Program-made: the position numbers and the translations under genes | Assembly (NCBI GenBank): GCA_026386795.1 | Contig: JAPLMU010000138.1 | Span: 18,575-82,574, forward strand | Direction of reading: 5' to 3' | Origin: Planctomycetota bacterium | Lineage (GTDB): Bacteria > Planctomycetota > Phycisphaerae > Phycisphaerales > SM1A02 | Length of the DNA: 64,000 nucleotides | Shown: piece after piece, positions 62,149 through 64,000 of the stretch | Layout of the letters: the number at the start of each line of letters is the position of its first letter | Numbering within the stretch: the first letter of the stretch is position 1 | The notes under the pieces: model-generated | Told to the model about the DNA's origin: nothing | Seen by the model: the letters and a program-made list of their open reading frames with translations, nothing else | Database searches by the model: none

Positions 62149-62975
62149 GGCGTGCCACCTGCTGGCGTTGCCGGCGCCACCTCATGCCCCCGACGAATCA
62201 CAAGCTCGACGCGGGTTCCTGGTTCCGGCATCCGTTCACTATTCGCCTGCCACTCGGGCGCGTCGACCTCCGCCTGATCAGAAATGACTGATGTGCACGC
62301 GATCGTCTCGTCGCCGAAGGTCACGATGCCCACGACGCTGCCAGTTCGATCTGCCAAGTAGTACTCGCCGGGTCCCATGCTCTTCGTATTCGATCGTACG
62401 CGCGAGCCTGCGAAGACCCATGGATGACCGGGGAACGAATGCCCGTTTACTGGATCATGGATCCACGACGAGAGCGGCACATCACCGGCACTCGTGCGCA
62501 CCCACAATTCGAGCGGCGCGCCGGTGGGTGCGATGCGCTGCACCGCTGAAGATCCATCGGGCGCCGCGCGCCACTCGCCGGGCGCACCCGGTTGGAGTCC
62601 AAGCAGGAGCAGCGCCGCATGAATCCTGCTTGGCGCAACGGTCACAGCCAAGAGCGATTCGTGCTCGCGCGTTCCGGCCTTGCAGACGGCCTGTTCAAGC
62701 CAGCCCCGATCTGCGGCAACCTCGGCTTCCACGCGGACTTCGCCGGCAGAGCGATCGACAACGATGCCCGTGCCGAATTCTATGAGTGGCAGTGGCGACT
62801 GCGGCGCGGGTGCCGGCACCGACGTCCCTGGGTGCGAGGTGCATGAAAGCGCCGCGCCGCTCACCGTCACAAGTAACAGGATCTGCCCAGCACGCCGCGC
62901 GACATACGCCACATGCTGCAAACGGGCAGCGATTGCTGACGGCGGCGTGAGTTTGACCCGGAGGGGCGCATTCAT
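62145..62975 (-). CDS. YdjY-domain lipoprotein
   Basis: The 276-residue protein has an N-terminal basic stretch, a hydrophobic helix and a lipobox-like VSGAALSC near residue 45. Beyond it, AVCKAGTREHESLLAVTVAPSRIHAALLLLGLQPGAPGEWR matches the YdjY domain found in many planctomycete lipoproteins, followed by a beta-rich part. The function of YdjY is not known. It is the first gene of a three-gene overlapping operon with ruvC and trpE, a combination without obvious logic. A shorter start nearer the hydrophobic helix is possible. Confidence 0.72.
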   Translation of the reverse strand: MNAPLRVKLTPPSAIAARLQHVAYVARRAGQILLLVTVSGAALSCTSHPGTSVPAPAPQSPLPLIEFGTGIVVDRSAGEVRVEAEVAADRGWLEQAVCKAGTREHESLLAVTVAPSRIHAALLLLGLQPGAPGEWRAAPDGSSAVQRIAPTGAPLELWVRTSAGDVPLSSWIHDPVNGHSFPGHPWVFAGSRVRSNTKSMGPGEYYLADRTGSVVGIVTFGDETIACTSVISDQAEVDAPEWQANSERMPEPGTRVELVIRRGHEVAPATPAGGTP

Positions 62976-63006
62976 TGCACTTCATTCATCGGCGCGGGGC
63001 AGCCTA

Positions 63007-63046
63007 GAGATCTAGCCTGGGAAATGGAGATCTAGCCCTGGAAATG
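63007..63046. repeat. 20 bp direct repeat upstream of the pterin synthase gene
   Basis: Two adjacent units GAGATCTAGCCTGGGAAATG and GAGATCTAGCCCTGGAAATG agree at 18 of 20 positions. They lie between the divergent YdjY and pterin synthase-like genes and could be a small duplication or a paired binding site. Confidence 0.8.
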
Positions 63047-63081
63047 AAAAAGGCCCAGCGGAGACAAGCTCACGCCGAGCC
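63047..63081 (-). terminator. Terminator-like hairpin on the minus strand with no matching gene
   Basis: Read on the minus strand, GGC..CGC.CTC pairs with GAG.GCG..GCC around a short loop with an internal bulge, followed by TTTTT. No minus-strand gene ends here, so it might serve a small RNA or be fortuitous. Confidence 0.4.
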
Positions 63082-63164
63082 CTTCCGGGGGCTGACTAAG
63101 TTGCAATAGTATACAAAGGTATCGCGTTGAGGCAAACTCGTTGCAGCACTGATATGAGTTATTT

Positions 63165-64000
63165 ATGGAAAAAACTTGGTCGACATTGATCGCACTGCGA
63201 CGCACGGTTCGGATCGGCATTCCGATGTCGAAGGCCTCGATTACGGGGGAATTTCCGCCCCTTGAGCTATCACGGAATGGATTCGCAGGAATACCACCAT
63301 CTGATGGATTCACTGCACACCATGAAGTGACGGTGGAGTGCACTGGCGTTCCAAGCCCCCAAACTGGCTATCTGATCGGCATTCAGGAAATCGATGCGAT
63401 CGTCCGCACCCATCTTGCGCCGCTCTTGAAATCGTTTTTTCACGCCGAAAAACCCCCTGAACCGCGCAACGCCATCATCCAATTGGGTCAGGTGCTGGAG
63501 TTGCACCTTCCCCCGGGAATCCGCCTCTCTACCCTGCGATGGTCCCCCGGTCCGTTCATCAACCTTCTCTGGAACACTTCCATGCGCGAGCAAGCCATCG
63601 TCACCGAGCACTTTGAATTTAGCGCCGCACACCGCCTGCATTGCCCGGAACTTTCCGCCGATGAGAACCGTCGCACCTTCGGCAAATGCAATCACCCCAG
63701 TGGGCATGGTCACAACTATCGACTGGCGGTCGCTGTTCGCGTGCGGACTGGGCCGGGAGCACCGATCCTGAGTACCGGTGCCCTTGAGGGGATTGTCAGC
63801 CGGACGGTCTTGGATCGATTTGACCATCGCCACCTCAATGTGGATTGCCCCGAATTTGTGACACTCAACCCGTCTGTGGAGAACATCGCCCGCGTCTGCC
63901 ACGGCCTTCTTGAACATGAGATCGCCGCCGTTGGTGCGGCGCTCGACCATGTCACAGTGTGGGAGACCGAAAAGACCTCGGCAACCTATCCGGCGACTGC
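63165..64000 (+). CDS. Tandem 6-pyruvoyl-tetrahydropterin synthase/QueD-like protein (cut by window end)
   Basis: This open frame is missing from the ORF track because it has no stop before the window end. From ATG 63165 at least 278 residues are read. The second half (from residue 142) is clearly a PTPS/QueD domain: FEFSAAHRLHC, GKCNHPSGHGHNYRLAV with the catalytic Cys and zinc His residues, DRFDHRHLN, NPSVENIAR and VTVWET. The first 135 residues resemble the same fold (TAHHEVTVECTG...TGYLIGIQEID) but lack the usual zinc pattern. The enzyme would make 6-pyruvoyl-tetrahydropterin, or carboxy-tetrahydropterin for queuosine. Start uncertain. Confidence 0.75.
   Translation, partial: MEKTWSTLIALRRTVRIGIPMSKASITGEFPPLELSRNGFAGIPPSDGFTAHHEVTVECTGVPSPQTGYLIGIQEIDAIVRTHLAPLLKSFFHAEKPPEPRNAIIQLGQVLELHLPPGIRLSTLRWSPGPFINLLWNTSMREQAIVTEHFEFSAAHRLHCPELSADENRRTFGKCNHPSGHGHNYRLAVAVRVRTGPGAPILSTGALEGIVSRTVLDRFDHRHLNVDCPEFVTLNPSVENIARVCHGLLEHEIAAVGAALDHVTVWETEKTSATYPAT

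Noticed and set aside
63270-63950. 226-residue minus-strand ORF at the right edge
   Set aside because: It is antisense to the pterin synthase-like frame, which has a complete Cys/His motif.

Overview
This 64 kb window looks like chromosomal DNA of a planctomycete, probably of the Phycisphaerae type (inference). The signs are: secreted proteins ending in paired dockerin-like 'NGADLG' repeats, many FG-GAP/CRTAC1 proteins, a zinc-ribbon membrane protein, an ECF sigma factor coupled to an anti-sigma-like/pseudopilin protein, multihaem cytochromes, and high GC with tightly packed genes that often overlap by 4 bp (ATGA or GTGA). I see no rRNA, tRNA, CRISPR array, insertion sequence or phage.

Left part (1-15.6 kb): the right-hand portion of what reads as an aryl-polyene (xanthomonadin/APE-like) pigment cluster. 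An ACP and a FabZ-like dehydratase (+) converge on a seven-gene overlapping minus-strand operon. In transcription order it encodes a methyltransferase-ABC ATPase fusion, an LpxL-like acyltransferase, an ABC-2 permease, a ketosynthase fused to a chain-length-factor-like half, a chorismatase (hydroxybenzoate starter), a flavin-dependent halogenase-like protein and an acyl/aryl ligase-methyltransferase fusion. A lipoprotein, a class III aminotransferase, a GT2 glycosyltransferase and a PlsC-type acyltransferase follow. The block ends with a DUF2141 protein and the hopanoid radical-SAM enzyme HpnH.

Central part (15.9-34.5 kb): an ECF sigma factor with a membrane partner, rpmI-rplT, the fliW-csrA switch, a GT-C-like membrane protein, a periplasmic parvulin, two LptF/LptG permeases, an NtrC-type regulator, a cell-wall run (murC-murB-ddl and an FtsQ-like protein), greA and a cardiolipin synthase. 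Promoters and terminators are visible at several borders.

Redox and secreted part (34.5-50.6 kb): two CRTAC1 (ASPIC/UnbV) modules. One is a TPR-CRTAC1 pair. The other is a minus-strand operon of [2Fe-2S] ferredoxin, a giant TPR/FG-GAP lipoprotein, a membrane protein carrying five c-type haem sites plus TPRs, and CRTAC1. Between them sit a di-haem oxidoreductase and an FG-GAP protein that share a dockerin-like C-terminal tag. This is the best candidate for an undescribed envelope electron-transfer system.

Right part (50.7-64 kb): a TIM-barrel isomerase, rlmN, pdhA-pdhB-pdhC, an S41 protease, a zinc-ribbon membrane protein, a YdjY lipoprotein-ruvC-trpE operon, and a tandem pterin synthase-like gene cut by the window edge and missing from the ORF track.

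Functions rest on motif reading without database searches. Start codons were chosen from overlaps, Shine-Dalgarno sequences and family length.
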